A stretch of DNA of 64,000 nucleotides, taken from positions 1,690,811 through 1,754,810 of the forward strand of contig NZ_CP132359.1 of the NCBI RefSeq assembly GCF_030758975.1, read 5' to 3'. Both the position numbers and the translations under genes were made by a program. This stretch comes from Bosea beijingensis (GTDB lineage Bacteria > Pseudomonadota > Alphaproteobacteria > Rhizobiales > Beijerinckiaceae). Numbering within the stretch: the first letter of the stretch is position 1; each line of letters starts with the position of its first letter. This document shows positions 16,729-26,465 of the stretch, piece by piece. The notes beneath the pieces were generated by a model that did not search any database, was not told the DNA's origin, and saw nothing but the letters and a program-made list of their open reading frames with translations.

Positions 16729-17214
16729 TCAGAGGCGGACCTTGCGGTTCTCGCCGAGATCTGGCTTGGCGCCGGTGAGGGCGGCCGCGGCCATCTTGAC
16801 GCTGGTGACGATCTTGCCGGGGCTGTCCCAAAACTCTGCCATGCTCGGCCGAACGCGCAGTACGCGGATGTTCGGATCGTTCTCGTCGTTCCAGAAAGCG
16901 CGGTTGCTCGCATCCCAGAGGTCGTGAACCCGCTGCCGGTCGTCGAGGACTGTCGCGGTGCCCGTCACCGAAAGATAGCGCTGGCTGCCCGTGTCGGAGA
17001 AGGCGACGCAGACATTGTCGTTGACCTGGATCTCGTCGTCCTTGTGGTGGCGGCGATCGGTCAGGAAATAGATCGCATCGTCCTCACGCTCGCCATGGGC
17101 ATGCATCGGGCGGGCGCGCAACTCGTCACCCTGGCCGTCATGGGTCACGAGCATCGCGAACTTGATGGAATCGATCAGGTCCCAGACGCGTGTTTGGTCG
17201 TCTTGCCGAGGCAT
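16729..17214 (-). CDS. Pyridoxamine 5'-phosphate oxidase-like general stress protein
   Basis: 161 residues with a split-barrel FMN-binding fold of the general-stress GS26 type. Recognisable are the start VWDLIDSIKFAMLVTHDGQGDELRARPM, IYFLTDRRHHKDDEI and SQRYLSVTGTATVLDD. Such proteins bind FMN or related cofactors; few have a known reaction. The start at 17214 is fixed by AGGAGAG. It diverges from dps across 187 bases, so both may belong to a stress or stationary-phase response. Confidence 0.85.
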   Translation of the reverse strand: MPRQDDQTRVWDLIDSIKFAMLVTHDGQGDELRARPMHAHGEREDDAIYFLTDRRHHKDDEIQVNDNVCVAFSDTGSQRYLSVTGTATVLDDRQRVHDLWDASNRAFWNDENDPNIRVLRVRPSMAEFWDSPGKIVTSVKMAAAALTGAKPDLGENRKVRL

Positions 17215-17401
17215 GTCGCTCTCCTGCTGGCTGTCATGGGTTGTGTGATTCCAACGGGATGAACGCCGGCTGGTTCCGCCGCGCGAGAAAGCAGTCCAGC
17301 CGGAACCGCGCCCGGATTCGTGCGTATCAGAAATGATGCGCCGGATTGCCCGGCGTTGGCGGCAATATCGCTCCCGCAGTCCTTCCGATCCGAGGTTTGC
17401 C

Positions 17402-17941
17402 ATGGCCAAGACCGTAGCCAAGACCACACCGCGCAGCGCACCGAAGAGCTCGACCACGGCCAAGGTGGTCAAATCCAGCCGGGTCGACCTGGCCTCGAAC
17501 ACCAAGACCAAGGTCATCGGCCTGCTGAACGAACGCCTTGCCGACGGCATCGATCTCTCGCTCGTCACCAAGCAGGCACATTGGAACCTGAAGGGGCCGG
17601 GCTTCATCGGCATCCACCTGATGCTCGACAATTTTCGCGATGAGCTCGATACCCATGTCGACACCGTAGCGGAAAGGATCGCGCAACTTGGCGGCATCGC
17701 TTTCGGCACGACGCAGACGACAGCTCAATCCACTTCGCTCAAGCCCTATCCGACCGAGATCGTCTCGGTTCAGGATCATCTGGCCGCGCTGATCGAGCGC
17801 TATGCCGACACGGCCAACAAGGTGCGTGAGGCGATCGACGCTTGCGACGAGGCCGGCGACGCCGACACCGCCGACCTGCTTACCGCCTATTCCCGGATGC
17901 TCGACAAGTCGCTCTGGTTCCTCCAGTCGAACCTCGCCTGA
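17402..17941 (+). CDS. dps: Dps family DNA-binding ferritin-like protein
   Basis: 179 residues. A Lys/Thr/Ala-rich N-terminal tail (about 35 residues) suits DNA binding. The ferroxidase ligands fall in the canonical spacing: His60, His72, Asp87 and Glu91, within KQAHWNLKGPGFIGIHLMLD and the following helix. Dodecameric Dps oxidises Fe(II) with hydrogen peroxide, stores iron and compacts DNA. The ATG at 17402 begins the canonical MAKTVAKTT tail; a longer frame from 17333 is unlikely. A dispersed palindromic repeat follows the stop codon. Confidence 0.95.
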   Translation: MAKTVAKTTPRSAPKSSTTAKVVKSSRVDLASNTKTKVIGLLNERLADGIDLSLVTKQAHWNLKGPGFIGIHLMLDNFRDELDTHVDTVAERIAQLGGIAFGTTQTTAQSTSLKPYPTEIVSVQDHLAALIERYADTANKVREAIDACDEAGDADTADLLTAYSRMLDKSLWFLQSNLA

Positions 17942-17954
17942 CGCGAGTACCGTC

Positions 17955-18087
17955 TTGTCATTCCGGGGCGCGCCGCAGGCGCGAACCCGGAACCCACGAC
18001 CGGGTGAGACAGGGAATGTTCGGTTGCCGGCGAGCTACCCAGTCGTGGGTTCCGGGTTCTTCGCTGCGCGAAGCCCCGGAATGACAA
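17955..18087. repeat. Dispersed palindromic repeat, family 1, copy A
   Basis: About 133 bases bounded by the inverted ends TTGTCATTCCGGGG and CCCCGGAATGACAA. Inner arms pair AACCCGGAACCCACGAC with GTCGTGGGTTCCGGGTT. A GC-rich left block (GCGCGCCGCAGGCGCG) and a right block (CTTCGCTGCGCGAAG) are each self-complementary. The same element recurs at 37657 and, inverted, at 50066. It fills most of the dps-valS gap and could act as a bidirectional terminator. Confidence 0.9.
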
Positions 18088-18224
18088 GGGTGGCGCGAAG
18101 CTGCGCATCATCGAAAACGTTGACGCGCGGCCTGTGCATGGGCTCTTAAGGGCCGAGACCTTTTTGGCCCGTGATTTTTCCGGCCGGGGCAGGTTCCCCG
18201 GCCTTTCTGCGTTCGAGCGATGCG

Positions 18225-21044
18225 ATGATGGACAAGACTTTCGAACCGGCCGCCGTCGAGGCCCGGATCAGCAAGGCCTGGGACGAGGCGCAGGCCTTCA
18301 AGGCGGGCAGGGGCGCTGCCCCCGGCGCCGAGCCCTATTGCATCGTGATCCCGCCGCCGAATGTCACCGGCTCGCTGCACATGGGCCACGCGCTCAACAA
18401 CACGCTGCAGGACGTGCTCTGCCGTTTCGAGCGCCTGCGCGGCAAGGATGTGCTTTGGCAGCCCGGCACCGACCATGCCGGCATCGCGACGCAGATGGTC
18501 GTCGAGCGCCGGCTCGCCGCCGAGAACAAGACCGACCGTCGCACGATGGGTCGCGAGGCCTTCCTTGCCGAAGTCTGGAAGTGGAAGGAGGAGTCCGGCG
18601 GGACGATCTTCAACCAGCTCCGCCGCCTCGGCGCATCCTGCGACTGGTCGCGCGAGCGCTTCACCATGGACGAGGGGCTCTCCGCCGCCGTCCTCAAGGT
18701 CTTCGTCGGCCTGCACAAGCAGGGGCTGGTCTACCGCGCCAAGCGGCTGGTGAACTGGGACCCGAAATTCCAGACCGCGATCTCGGATCTCGAGGTGTTG
18801 CAGGTCGAGAAGACCGGCACGTTCAAATGGCAGCGCGGCGGCGAGGAGGAATTCGACGCGGCCAAGCTCGACAAGGCACTGAGCCGCGACCCGAACGGCC
18901 ATCTCTACTATTTCAACTACCCGCTCGAAGGCGCGACCTATGACGCCGACGACGCCTCGACCTTCATCACGGTCGCGACGACGCGCCCGGAGACGATGCT
19001 GGGAGATACCGGCGTCGCGGTTCATCCCGAAAACGAGACGATCGGCCACCTGATCGGCCGCAACGCCGTGCTGCCGCTGGTCGGCCGCGTCATCCCGGTC
19101 TTCGGCGACGACTATGCCGATCCCGAGAAGGGCACTGGCGCGGTCAAGATCACGCCGGCCCATGACTTCAACGATTTCGAGGTCGGCAAGCGCCACCAGC
19201 TCGATGTCGTCAACATCCTCGACGGCGAGGCGCGCATCCTGCTCGCCGATAACGAGGAGTTCCTTGCCGGCGCCAAGCCGGAGGCCGAGACGCTGGCGCT
19301 CGACGGCGCCGATCGCTTCGTCGCGCGCCGCCGCGTCGTCGAGCTGATGGCCGCGCGCGGCCTGCTCGTGAAGGTCGAGCCGAACACCCATACCGTCCCG
19401 CATGGCGACCGTTCCGACGTCGTGATCGAGCCCTGGCTGACCGATCAGTGGTATGTCGACGTTAAGCCGCTGGCGCAGCGCTCGATCAAGGCGGTCCAGG
19501 ACGGCCGGACCAGGTTCACGCCCGAGAACTGGACCAAGGTCTATTATGACTGGCTGGAGAATATCGAGCCCTGGTGCGTCTCGCGCCAGCTCTGGTGGGG
19601 CCACCAGATTCCGGCCTGGTACGGGCCGGACGGCGAGGTCTTCGTCGCCGAGTCGGAGGCCGAGGCGCAGACGCTCGCCATGGCGCATTACGGCGACACC
19701 GTCGCGCTGACGCGCGACGAGGACGTGCTCGACACCTGGTTCTCCTCGGCGCTCTGGCCGTTCTCGACCCTGGGCTGGCCCGAGCAGACAGCCGAGCTGA
19801 AGCATTATTACCCGACGGCGACGCTGGTCACCGCCTTCGACATCATCTTCTTCTGGGTCGCCCGGATGATGATGATGGGCCTCAACTTCATGGACGAGGT
19901 GCCGTTCAAGGACGTCTATATCCACGCCATCGTTCGCGACGAGAAGGGCGCGAAGATGTCGAAGTCGAAGGGCAACGTCATCGATCCGCTGACGCTCGTC
20001 GACAAATACGGCGCCGACGCGCTGCGCTTCACGCTGTCGGCCATGGCCGCGCAGGGGCGCGACATCAAGCTCAGCACGCAGCGCGTCGAGGGCTATCGCA
20101 ACTTCGCGACCAAGATCTGGAACGCCGCGCGCTTTGCCGAGCTCAATGGCTGCGCCCGCGCCGAAGGTTTCGACCCGGCAAGCGTCAAGCAGCCGCTCAA
20201 CCGCTGGATCCTGAGCGAGGCGGCGCAGGCCGCCGAAGAGATCGCGGCAGGCATCCCGAGCTTCAGGTTCAACGAGGCGGCGGGCGGTGCCTATCGCTTC
20301 GTCTGGAACCAGTTCTGCGACTGGTATCTCGAACTGGCCAAGCCCGTGCTGCAGGGCGAGGGCGTCGATGCCGCCGCGCGCGCCGAGACGCAGGCGACGG
20401 TCGCCTATGTCATCGATCTGATCTGCCAGCTCCTGCATCCGTTCATGCCGTTCCTCACCGAGGAACTCTGGGCGCAGAAGGCCGAGGCCGGCGCGCCGCG
20501 CAAGCTCGCGGAAGGCGACGCCTCATTGGTCTGCCTGACCCGCTGGCAGGATCTTTCGGCGCTCAAGGACGCCGCTGCCGAGGCCGAAATCGGTTTCGTC
20601 GTCGACCTGATCTCGGACATCCGCTCGGTCCGCTCGGAGGTGAACGTGCCGGCCGGCACGCAGGCGCCGCTCGTCCTCGTCAATGCCTCGGCGGCGACAC
20701 GGGCGACGATCGAGAGCTGGCGGCCGATGATCGAACGGCTTGCCCGCGTCTCCGACATCGGATTCGAGACGGCGGCGCCGGCGCAGTCGGCCCAGATCAT
20801 CGTGCGTGGCGAGGTCGCGGCCCTGCCGCTCGCCGGTCTGATCGATCTCGACGCCGAGCGCTCGCGCCTTACCAAGGAACTGGCCAAGCTCGACCAGGAC
20901 ATCGCGGTCGTCGAGAAGAAGCTCGGCAATCCCGATTTCATGGCCCGCGCGCCCGAGGAGATCGTCGAGGAGAACCGCGAGCGCAAGGCCGCCGCCGAGG
21001 CCCGCAAGCTCAAGGTCGCGGAGGCTCTGGCGCGCCTCGCCTGA
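18225..21044 (+). CDS. valS: Valyl-tRNA synthetase
   Basis: 939 residues, class Ia. The HIGH-like HMGH is at residues 52-55 in PPPNVTGSLHMGHALNN, and KMSKS is at 577-581 in GAKMSKSKGNVIDP. The CP1 editing domain contains the TTRPETMLGDTGVAVHPE motif. The C-terminus ends with the coiled-coil arm (LTKELAKLDQDIAVVEKKL) that contacts tRNA(Val). Start chosen at the paired ATGs at 18225/18228; the longer frame to 18171 has a poor start context. It charges tRNA(Val) and is essential. Confidence 0.97.
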   Translation: MMDKTFEPAAVEARISKAWDEAQAFKAGRGAAPGAEPYCIVIPPPNVTGSLHMGHALNNTLQDVLCRFERLRGKDVLWQPGTDHAGIATQMVVERRLAAENKTDRRTMGREAFLAEVWKWKEESGGTIFNQLRRLGASCDWSRERFTMDEGLSAAVLKVFVGLHKQGLVYRAKRLVNWDPKFQTAISDLEVLQVEKTGTFKWQRGGEEEFDAAKLDKALSRDPNGHLYYFNYPLEGATYDADDASTFITVATTRPETMLGDTGVAVHPENETIGHLIGRNAVLPLVGRVIPVFGDDYADPEKGTGAVKITPAHDFNDFEVGKRHQLDVVNILDGEARILLADNEEFLAGAKPEAETLALDGADRFVARRRVVELMAARGLLVKVEPNTHTVPHGDRSDVVIEPWLTDQWYVDVKPLAQRSIKAVQDGRTRFTPENWTKVYYDWLENIEPWCVSRQLWWGHQIPAWYGPDGEVFVAESEAEAQTLAMAHYGDTVALTRDEDVLDTWFSSALWPFSTLGWPEQTAELKHYYPTATLVTAFDIIFFWVARMMMMGLNFMDEVPFKDVYIHAIVRDEKGAKMSKSKGNVIDPLTLVDKYGADALRFTLSAMAAQGRDIKLSTQRVEGYRNFATKIWNAARFAELNGCARAEGFDPASVKQPLNRWILSEAAQAAEEIAAGIPSFRFNEAAGGAYRFVWNQFCDWYLELAKPVLQGEGVDAAARAETQATVAYVIDLICQLLHPFMPFLTEELWAQKAEAGAPRKLAEGDASLVCLTRWQDLSALKDAAAEAEIGFVVDLISDIRSVRSEVNVPAGTQAPLVLVNASAATRATIESWRPMIERLARVSDIGFETAAPAQSAQIIVRGEVAALPLAGLIDLDAERSRLTKELAKLDQDIAVVEKKLGNPDFMARAPEEIVEENRERKAAAEARKLKVAEALARLA

Positions 21045-21196
21045 CCAGGTATCGCATTCCGGTCACGCCTGTGTCGTCAAATTGACGTTGATCCAAGAGA
21101 GGACTCGCATTCTCTCGCGGACCCCGCTTAGATGCGCCCGATGCAAACCCGCCATGCAGAATGCGTGGCGGCTCAAGGACCGGCTGTTCAGAACCC

Positions 21197-21778
21197 ATGC
21201 TCAAGCGAGCCTATGACTGGTGCGTTTCATACGCCTCCCATCCCGCGGCCCCGTGGCTGCTTTTCGGCATCACCTTCATCGAAAGCTCGTTCAGCCCGCT
21301 GCCGCCGATTCCGCTGCTGATTCCGATGTGCATCGCCCGGCCAGACCGAGCCTGGTTCTATGCCGGCATTTGCTCGCTCGGCGCCGTGCTCGGCGGCTAT
21401 CTCGGCTATGCCATCGGCGCGCTGCTCTATGAATCGGTCGGCGCCTGGCTGATCGGCATCTACGGGCTGCAGGACAAGGCGGCCAGCCTGATCGCGACCT
21501 CGCAGGACTACTGGTTCTGGGTGCTGGTGACCAAGGGCCTGACGCCGATCCCGTTCAAGATCGTCACGATCATGTCCGGCTTCCTGCATTTCGACCTGTG
21601 GAAGTTCACCATCGGCATGGTGGTCTCGCGCGCGACCTTCTTCCTGATGATCGCGGTGGCGCTGCGCTTCTATGGCGACGACATCCGCATCTTCATCGAG
21701 AAGCATCTGCCGATGACGGCGCTCGCGCTCGTCCTGGTCATCGTCGGCGGCTTCTTCGTGCTGCCGATGGTGCTCTGA
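21197..21778 (+). CDS. VTT-domain (DedA/YqaA-like) membrane protein
   Basis: 193 residues with four to five hydrophobic segments. The family signature lies in WLLFGITFIESSFSPLPPIPLLIPM near the N-terminus and GLTPIPFKIVTIMSGFLHF in the middle, which resemble the re-entrant loops of VTT/SNARE-associated proteins. Relatives are proposed to flip lipid carriers or support membrane homeostasis. The exact substrate is unknown. The start at 21197 (MLKRAYDWC) fits relatives; an ATG at 21161 is in frame. Ribosome-binding sites are weak for both. Confidence 0.85.
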   Translation: MLKRAYDWCVSYASHPAAPWLLFGITFIESSFSPLPPIPLLIPMCIARPDRAWFYAGICSLGAVLGGYLGYAIGALLYESVGAWLIGIYGLQDKAASLIATSQDYWFWVLVTKGLTPIPFKIVTIMSGFLHFDLWKFTIGMVVSRATFFLMIAVALRFYGDDIRIFIEKHLPMTALALVLVIVGGFFVLPMVL

Positions 21779-22067
21779 GCTGCCGCTGGGTCAGTATGGC
21801 GCCTGAAACTTTGTGACATCGGCGCAACACTGCGTCGGGAACGGTGTCCGGCACCGGCCCGTCCGCCCCAATCGCCAAGAAGCCGCCACAAACGAAGCCC
21901 AGCAAAACGCTGCGTTAAGTGCCTGAGATATACCGAAATCGGGGGTAACGCGCGGGATCTCCAGAGGTTCCGGATATTTTTCGGGGTTCCAGGGGCGCGA
22001 TTGCTCCCGACAGGCAGGGCGTGGCACATCTTCGCGCCGTGCTGATCGGGGGACAGGACGAGTGGCG

Positions 22068-23798
22068 ATGGACGGGCGTGTGTACGACAAGTCGAGGCTG
22101 CCGAGCCGCCATGTGAGCGTCGGCCCGGCCAAGGCCCCGCACCGTTCCTATTATTACGCGATGGGCATGACCGCGAAGCAGATCGCGCAGCCCTTCGTCG
22201 GCGTCGCCTCCTGCTGGAACGAGGCCGCCCCCTGCAACATCTCGCTGATGCGCCAGGCCCAGGCCGTGAAGAAGGGCGTCGCCTCCGCCAGCGGCACGCC
22301 ACGCGAGTTCTGCACGATCACCGTCACCGACGGCATCGCCATGGGCCACCAGGGCATGAAGTCGTCGCTGGCCTCGCGCGAGGTCATCGCCGACTCGGTC
22401 GAACTGACCATGCGCGGCCATTGCTACGATGCGCTGGTCGGCCTCGCCGGCTGCGACAAGTCGCTGCCCGGCATGATGATGGCGATGGTGCGCCTCAACG
22501 TGCCTTCGATCTTCATCTATGGCGGCTCGATCCTGCCCGGCAATTTCAAGGGCCGCCCGGTCACCGTGCAGGACGTGTTCGAGGCTGTCGGCAAGCATTC
22601 GGTCGGCGCCATGTCGGACGAGGACCTGAAGGAGCTAGAGGAGGTCGCTTGCCCGTCCTCCGGCTCCTGCGGGGCCCAGTTCACCGCCAACACCATGGCG
22701 ACCGTTGCCGAGGCGATCGGCCTGGCACTGCCCTATAGCTGCGGCGCGCCGGCGCCCTACGATGTCCGCGACACCTTCTGCTACACCGCCGGCGAGATGG
22801 TGATGGAGCTGATCGCGCGGAACATCCGCCCGCGCGACATCGTCACCCGCAAGGCGCTGGAGAATGCCGCGATGGTCGTCGCCGCGACCGGAGGCTCGAC
22901 CAATGGCGCGCTGCACCTGCCGGCGATCGCGCATGAATGCGGCATCGATTTCGACCTGTTCGAGGTCGCCGAGATCTTCAAGAAGACGCCCTATATCGCC
23001 GACCTGAAGCCGGGCGGGAAATACGTCGCCAAGGATATGTTCGAGGTCGGCGGCATCCCGCTGGTGATGAAGAGCCTGCTCGATGCCGGCTACCTCCACG
23101 GCGACTGCATGACCGTCACCGGCCGTACCATCGCCGAGAACATGGCCTCGGTGAAGTGGAACGACCAGCAGGACGTCGTTTATCGCGCCGACAAGCCGAT
23201 CACGGTCACCGGCGGCGTCGTCGGCCTGCAGGGCAATCTGGCGCCGGAGGGCGCGATCGTGAAGATCGCCGGCATGCCCGAGGACCAGCTCGTCTTCACC
23301 GGCCCGGCCCGCTGCTTCGACCGCGAGGAGGACGCCTTCGAGGCGGTCAAGAACCGCACCTACAAGGAAGGCGACGTGCTTGTCATCCGCTACGAGGGCC
23401 CCAAGGGCGGCCCCGGCATGCGCGAGATGCTGGCGACCACCGCGGCGCTCTACGGCCAGGGCATGGGCGACAAGGTCGCGCTCATCACCGATGGCCGATT
23501 CTCGGGCGCGACCCGCGGCTTCTGCGTCGGCCATGTCGGGCCTGAAGCCGCCGTCGGCGGCCCGATCGGCCTGATCCGCGACGGCGACATCATCGAACTC
23601 GACGCCATCACAGGAAAGCTCGCAGTCCGCCTTTCTGATGCCGAACTTGAGTCGCGTCGTAAGGACTGGAAGCCACGCAAGACCGACTACAATTCCGGCG
23701 CGCTGTGGAAATACGCGCAAACCGTCGGCTCCGCCAAAGGCGGCGCCGTCACCCACCCAGGAGGGGCGGCCGAAACCCATTGCTATGCGGATATCTAG
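22068..23798 (+). CDS. ilvD: Dihydroxy-acid dehydratase
   Basis: 576 residues. Iron-sulfur cysteines are seen in [12 protein letters not shown] (49 and 55), AGCDKSLPG (about 129) and [15 protein letters not shown] (about 201). The C-terminal [11 protein letters not shown] and [11 protein letters not shown] are standard. It converts 2,3-dihydroxy-acids to 2-keto acids in valine, leucine and isoleucine synthesis. The ATG at 22068 has AGGA nine bases upstream; a GTG at 22062 is in frame but too near the site. It is preceded by a 289-base gap in which I see no gene. The stop overlaps the next gene. Confidence 0.95.
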   Translation: MDGRVYDKSRLPSRHVSVGPAKAPHRSYYYAMGMTAKQIAQPFVGVASCWNEAAPCNISLMRQAQAVKKGVASASGTPREFCTITVTDGIAMGHQGMKSSLASREVIADSVELTMRGHCYDALVGLAGCDKSLPGMMMAMVRLNVPSIFIYGGSILPGNFKGRPVTVQDVFEAVGKHSVGAMSDEDLKELEEVACPSSGSCGAQFTANTMATVAEAIGLALPYSCGAPAPYDVRDTFCYTAGEMVMELIARNIRPRDIVTRKALENAAMVVAATGGSTNGALHLPAIAHECGIDFDLFEVAEIFKKTPYIADLKPGGKYVAKDMFEVGGIPLVMKSLLDAGYLHGDCMTVTGRTIAENMASVKWNDQQDVVYRADKPITVTGGVVGLQGNLAPEGAIVKIAGMPEDQLVFTGPARCFDREEDAFEAVKNRTYKEGDVLVIRYEGPKGGPGMREMLATTAALYGQGMGDKVALITDGRFSGATRGFCVGHVGPEAAVGGPIGLIRDGDIIELDAITGKLAVRLSDAELESRRKDWKPRKTDYNSGALWKYAQTVGSAKGGAVTHPGGAAETHCYADI

Positions 23799-24738
23799 CT
23801 CGACCATAGCATGCCTGTTCCTGTTGCTGGGCGGCCACCAGGCCGTGCTGGCGCAGGAGATTTCAGGCACCAAGCTGCTGCCGCCGCGCGCCATCCCGGG
23901 CGCGGCGCTGCCGGAGCCGGACGATTCCGTGCCCGGTGGCCATGGCGCGGCTGCCGTTGCGCCCGGCCCCGATACTCCGACCGCCCATACGGCGCTGCCG
24001 CTCGTGCCCTTCACCAGCGCGCGCGACGCGCTGAAGGCCTGGATGCGCGACTCGACTGCCGGCAATAAGGTCGGCGCCGTGCGCGCGCTCGAATACGCGG
24101 CCTCGCAGGGCCATCTCACGGCGCAGTACAAGCTCGGCCGGATGTATGCCGGTGGCGAGGGCGTCCCGACCAACGATCTCAAGGCCTTCGAGTATTTCTC
24201 GAAGATCGCGGACGAAAACGCTGATGTGATTCCCGGCACGGCCGATGCGCGCCTCGTCGGCAGCGCCTTCGTCGCGCTCGGCAATTATTTCTCGGACGGC
24301 ATCAGGGGCAGCTATGTGAAGCCCAATCCGGACCGGGCCTTCGACATGTTCCATTACGCCGCCTCCTATTTCGGCGACCCGGACGGCCAGTACAATCTCG
24401 CCCGTCTCTACATGACCGGGCAGGGCGCCAATCGCGATCCGCGCCAGGCGGCCCGCTGGATGAAGCTCGCAGCCGAGAAGGGCCATGCGCCGGCCCGCGC
24501 CGCCTTCGGCGAGATGCTGATCCGCGGCGGCGAGGGTGTGCCGCGCCAGCCGGTGCTGGGCCTGATGTGGCTCGCAATGGCCCGAGAGGGCGCCGATCCC
24601 GCCCGCGAGGCCTGGATCATCGAGCGCCATGACGTGGCCTTCGCGGCCGCCTCGGCCAACGATCGTTCGGCGGCTCTGGCCCTGATCGAGCGCCAGAATC
24701 TGGTGAGCTCGCGCAACGGCGGCGCGCCTCAGAACTGA
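23785..24738 (+). CDS. Exported Sel1-repeat protein, ExoR-like
   Basis: 317 residues. A signal peptide ([23 protein letters not shown]) is followed by a Pro/Ala-rich linker and then Sel1-like helical repeats: [30 protein letters not shown], the degenerate [29 protein letters not shown], and [23 protein letters not shown]. Periplasmic ExoR, which restrains the ChvG/ExoS kinase in rhizobia, has this architecture, but the repeat family is broad, so orthology is only a suggestion. It overlaps the end of ilvD by 14 bases, implying coupled translation. Confidence 0.8.
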   Translation: MRISSSTIACLFLLLGGHQAVLAQEISGTKLLPPRAIPGAALPEPDDSVPGGHGAAAVAPGPDTPTAHTALPLVPFTSARDALKAWMRDSTAGNKVGAVRALEYAASQGHLTAQYKLGRMYAGGEGVPTNDLKAFEYFSKIADENADVIPGTADARLVGSAFVALGNYFSDGIRGSYVKPNPDRAFDMFHYAASYFGDPDGQYNLARLYMTGQGANRDPRQAARWMKLAAEKGHAPARAAFGEMLIRGGEGVPRQPVLGLMWLAMAREGADPAREAWIIERHDVAFAAASANDRSAALALIERQNLVSSRNGGAPQN

Positions 24739-24744
24739 GGCACC

Positions 24745-24828
24745 GTCATTCTCGGGCTTGACCCGAGAATCTCATGACAGGAGCGCGCTGATTTCCGGGA
24801 TGCTCGGGTCAAGCCCGAGCCCGAGCAT
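24745..24828. repeat. Palindromic repeat pair after the Sel1 gene
   Basis: Two inverted copies of a 17-base dyad are present. The first, CTCGGGCTTGACCCGAG (24751-24767), is itself a hairpin; the second, CTCGGGTCAAGCCCGAG (24803-24819), is its reverse complement. They can form either two small hairpins or one larger stem. They lie between two convergent genes and may terminate transcription from both. Confidence 0.75.
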
Positions 24829-24846
24829 GGCGGCGGATGGCTGTGC

Positions 24847-25626
24847 TCAGTGCAAATCGATCATCACCGGCACATGGTCCGAGGGCTTGTCCCAGCCGCG
24901 GACATGCTTGGCGATCTTGACGCCCGCGAGCCGATCCGCCGCCTGCGGCGAGAGCAGCAGGTGGTCGATGCGGATGCCGTTGTTCCGCTGCCAGGCGCCG
25001 GCCTGATAATCCCAGAACGTATAGAACCCGGGCGCATCGGTGGTGCTGCGCAAGGCCTCGGTCAGGCCGAGATTGACGAGACCACGGAAGGCGGTCCGCG
25101 TCTGCGGCAGGAACAGCGCGTCGCTGACCCAGGCAGCCGGATCGCGGGCGTCGCGCGGCTCGGGAATGACATTGTAGTCGCCGGCCAGAACCAGCGGTTC
25201 CTCATGTTCCATGAGCATCCGGGCATGAGCGGTGAGGCGCTGCATCCAGCCGAGCTTGTAGGGATATTTCTCGGTGTTCGGCGGGTTGCCGTTGGGCAGG
25301 TAGATCGAGGCGACGCGAACCACGCCCTTGCCGAACGGCAGCACGCCTTCGAGATAGCGCGCCTGCTCGTCGCCATCGTCGCCCGGCAGGCCGCGGCGGA
25401 CATCCTCCAACCGCGAGCGGCTCAGGATCGCGACGCCGTTGAAGGTCTTCTGCCCATGGGTCTCGACCTGCCAGCCGGCGGCTTCAATCTCGGCGCGCGG
25501 GAAGTCGGCATCCACGCACTTGATCTCCTGCAGGCAGAGCGCATCGGGCTCCGCTTCCTTCAGGAAGTCGAGGAGATGGCCGAGGCGCTGCCTGACCGAG
25601 TTGACGTTCCAGGTGGCGATCCGCAC
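24847..25626 (-). CDS. xthA: Exodeoxyribonuclease III
   Basis: 259 residues of the EEP fold. Catalytic motifs are MRIATWNVNSVR (N-terminal), CLQEIKC (catalytic Glu near 34), GDYNVIPEPRDARDP (Asp/Asn pair) and the C-terminal SDHVPVMID. It removes 3' blocking groups and cuts at AP sites in base excision repair. The start MRIATWNVNS is canonical. It converges with the Sel1-repeat gene; upstream lies the terminator of the BA14K gene. Confidence 0.95.
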   Translation of the reverse strand: MRIATWNVNSVRQRLGHLLDFLKEAEPDALCLQEIKCVDADFPRAEIEAAGWQVETHGQKTFNGVAILSRSRLEDVRRGLPGDDGDEQARYLEGVLPFGKGVVRVASIYLPNGNPPNTEKYPYKLGWMQRLTAHARMLMEHEEPLVLAGDYNVIPEPRDARDPAAWVSDALFLPQTRTAFRGLVNLGLTEALRSTTDAPGFYTFWDYQAGAWQRNNGIRIDHLLLSPQAADRLAGVKIAKHVRGWDKPSDHVPVMIDLH

Positions 25627-25703
25627 GCGATACTCCGATTCAGGCTGCCGGCAGGATAAAGCGGGACGGCCGCCGCGATGACAAGCCGTTTCCGGCCGAA
25701 ACG

Positions 25704-25731
25704 AAAAACTCCCCGCATCGCTGCGGGGAGT
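25704..25731 (-). terminator. Rho-independent terminator of the BA14K gene
   Basis: On the minus strand a perfect ten-base stem, ACTCCCCGCA and TGCGGGGAGT, surrounds a four-base loop and is followed by TTTTTCG. It lies about 30 bases beyond the BA14K stop codon. Confidence 0.9.
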
Positions 25732-25761
25732 CCTTGTCTGCGATCGCGCTGTCGCCTGCTG

Positions 25762-26223
25762 TCAGGGGCAGGCGCGAACGACGCCGCCCGAGGCGATATA
25801 GGTCCCGGTCTCCGGGTTGTAGCTCTTGAAGCGACGCGAGCAGTAGGCGACCGCGTCGGTATCCTCGAGGCTGTAGCCATAGGCGCGCGGCACCGGCGGG
25901 GCATAGACCACCGGCGGCGCGACATAGACCGGGGCGGGCTCGTAATAGACAGCCGGCGGCGGGGCGGCCAGGGCGCCGGCAGCGAGCGCACCGCCGATAA
26001 CGCCGGCCGCGATGCCGGCGCCGATCGCCGGGCCGCGGCGATAGCCGTAATAGCGCGGGCCGTAGCCGTAGCGGCGGTAGTACTGCACGGTCTGGACGAG
26101 ATCGCTGCCGGGTTGCGTCATCGCGACGACGGCGGTGGCGGGCGCGAGCGGGGCAGCCGAGGCCGGCAGGGCAAGTAGGGTGCCACCGGCAAGGGCGGCG
26201 GCGACGGCGAGCGTCCTGATCAT
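25762..26223 (-). CDS. BA14K-family exported protein
   Basis: 153 residues. A signal peptide (MIRTLAVAAALAGGTLLALPASA) is followed by a Tyr/Arg-rich stretch (YYRRYGYGPRYYGYRRG), a Gly/Ala hydrophobic segment (AIGAGIAAGVIGGALAAGALAA), a Pro/Tyr/Val-rich linker, and the diagnostic C-terminus YCSRRFKSYNPETGTYIASGG ending in CP. BA14K was first seen as an immunoreactive Brucella protein; the family is confined largely to Rhizobiales and its function is unclear. The start at 26223 follows GAGGAG. The longer frame to 26448 is not supported. Confidence 0.88.
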   Translation of the reverse strand: MIRTLAVAAALAGGTLLALPASAAPLAPATAVVAMTQPGSDLVQTVQYYRRYGYGPRYYGYRRGPAIGAGIAAGVIGGALAAGALAAPPPAVYYEPAPVYVAPPVVYAPPVPRAYGYSLEDTDAVAYCSRRFKSYNPETGTYIASGGVVRACP

Positions 26224-26465
26224 GACGAAACTCCTCTGCAATACCTGGCGAGCGGAACTCCGCATGTTCCCCCGTTTGGATTCGAGTGTAGCGGTCCGGT
26301 GACCGGAGGGAAAGCTAGCAGTCAATCCGGGCATAAATGGGCCGTCGCGCTGCCGTCGCTTTTGCTCGCGAAAGCAACGCGGGGCCGCTTGCGCGGACGG
26401 AATTTCCCCGCCATCTAGCGTTGCATCCACAGATCGACATGATTTCACAAAGGATCGAGCCGACC

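Noticed and set aside
17942..18224. CRISPR-like repeat after dps
   Set aside because: It is a single palindromic element with paired arms and no regularly spaced direct repeats; the other copies are tens of kilobases away.
18108..20438. 776-residue open frame on the minus strand opposite valS
   Set aside because: The opposite strand carries a fully recognisable valyl-tRNA synthetase. The antisense frame is Arg/Asp/Gly-rich with no domain; long antisense frames are expected at this GC content.
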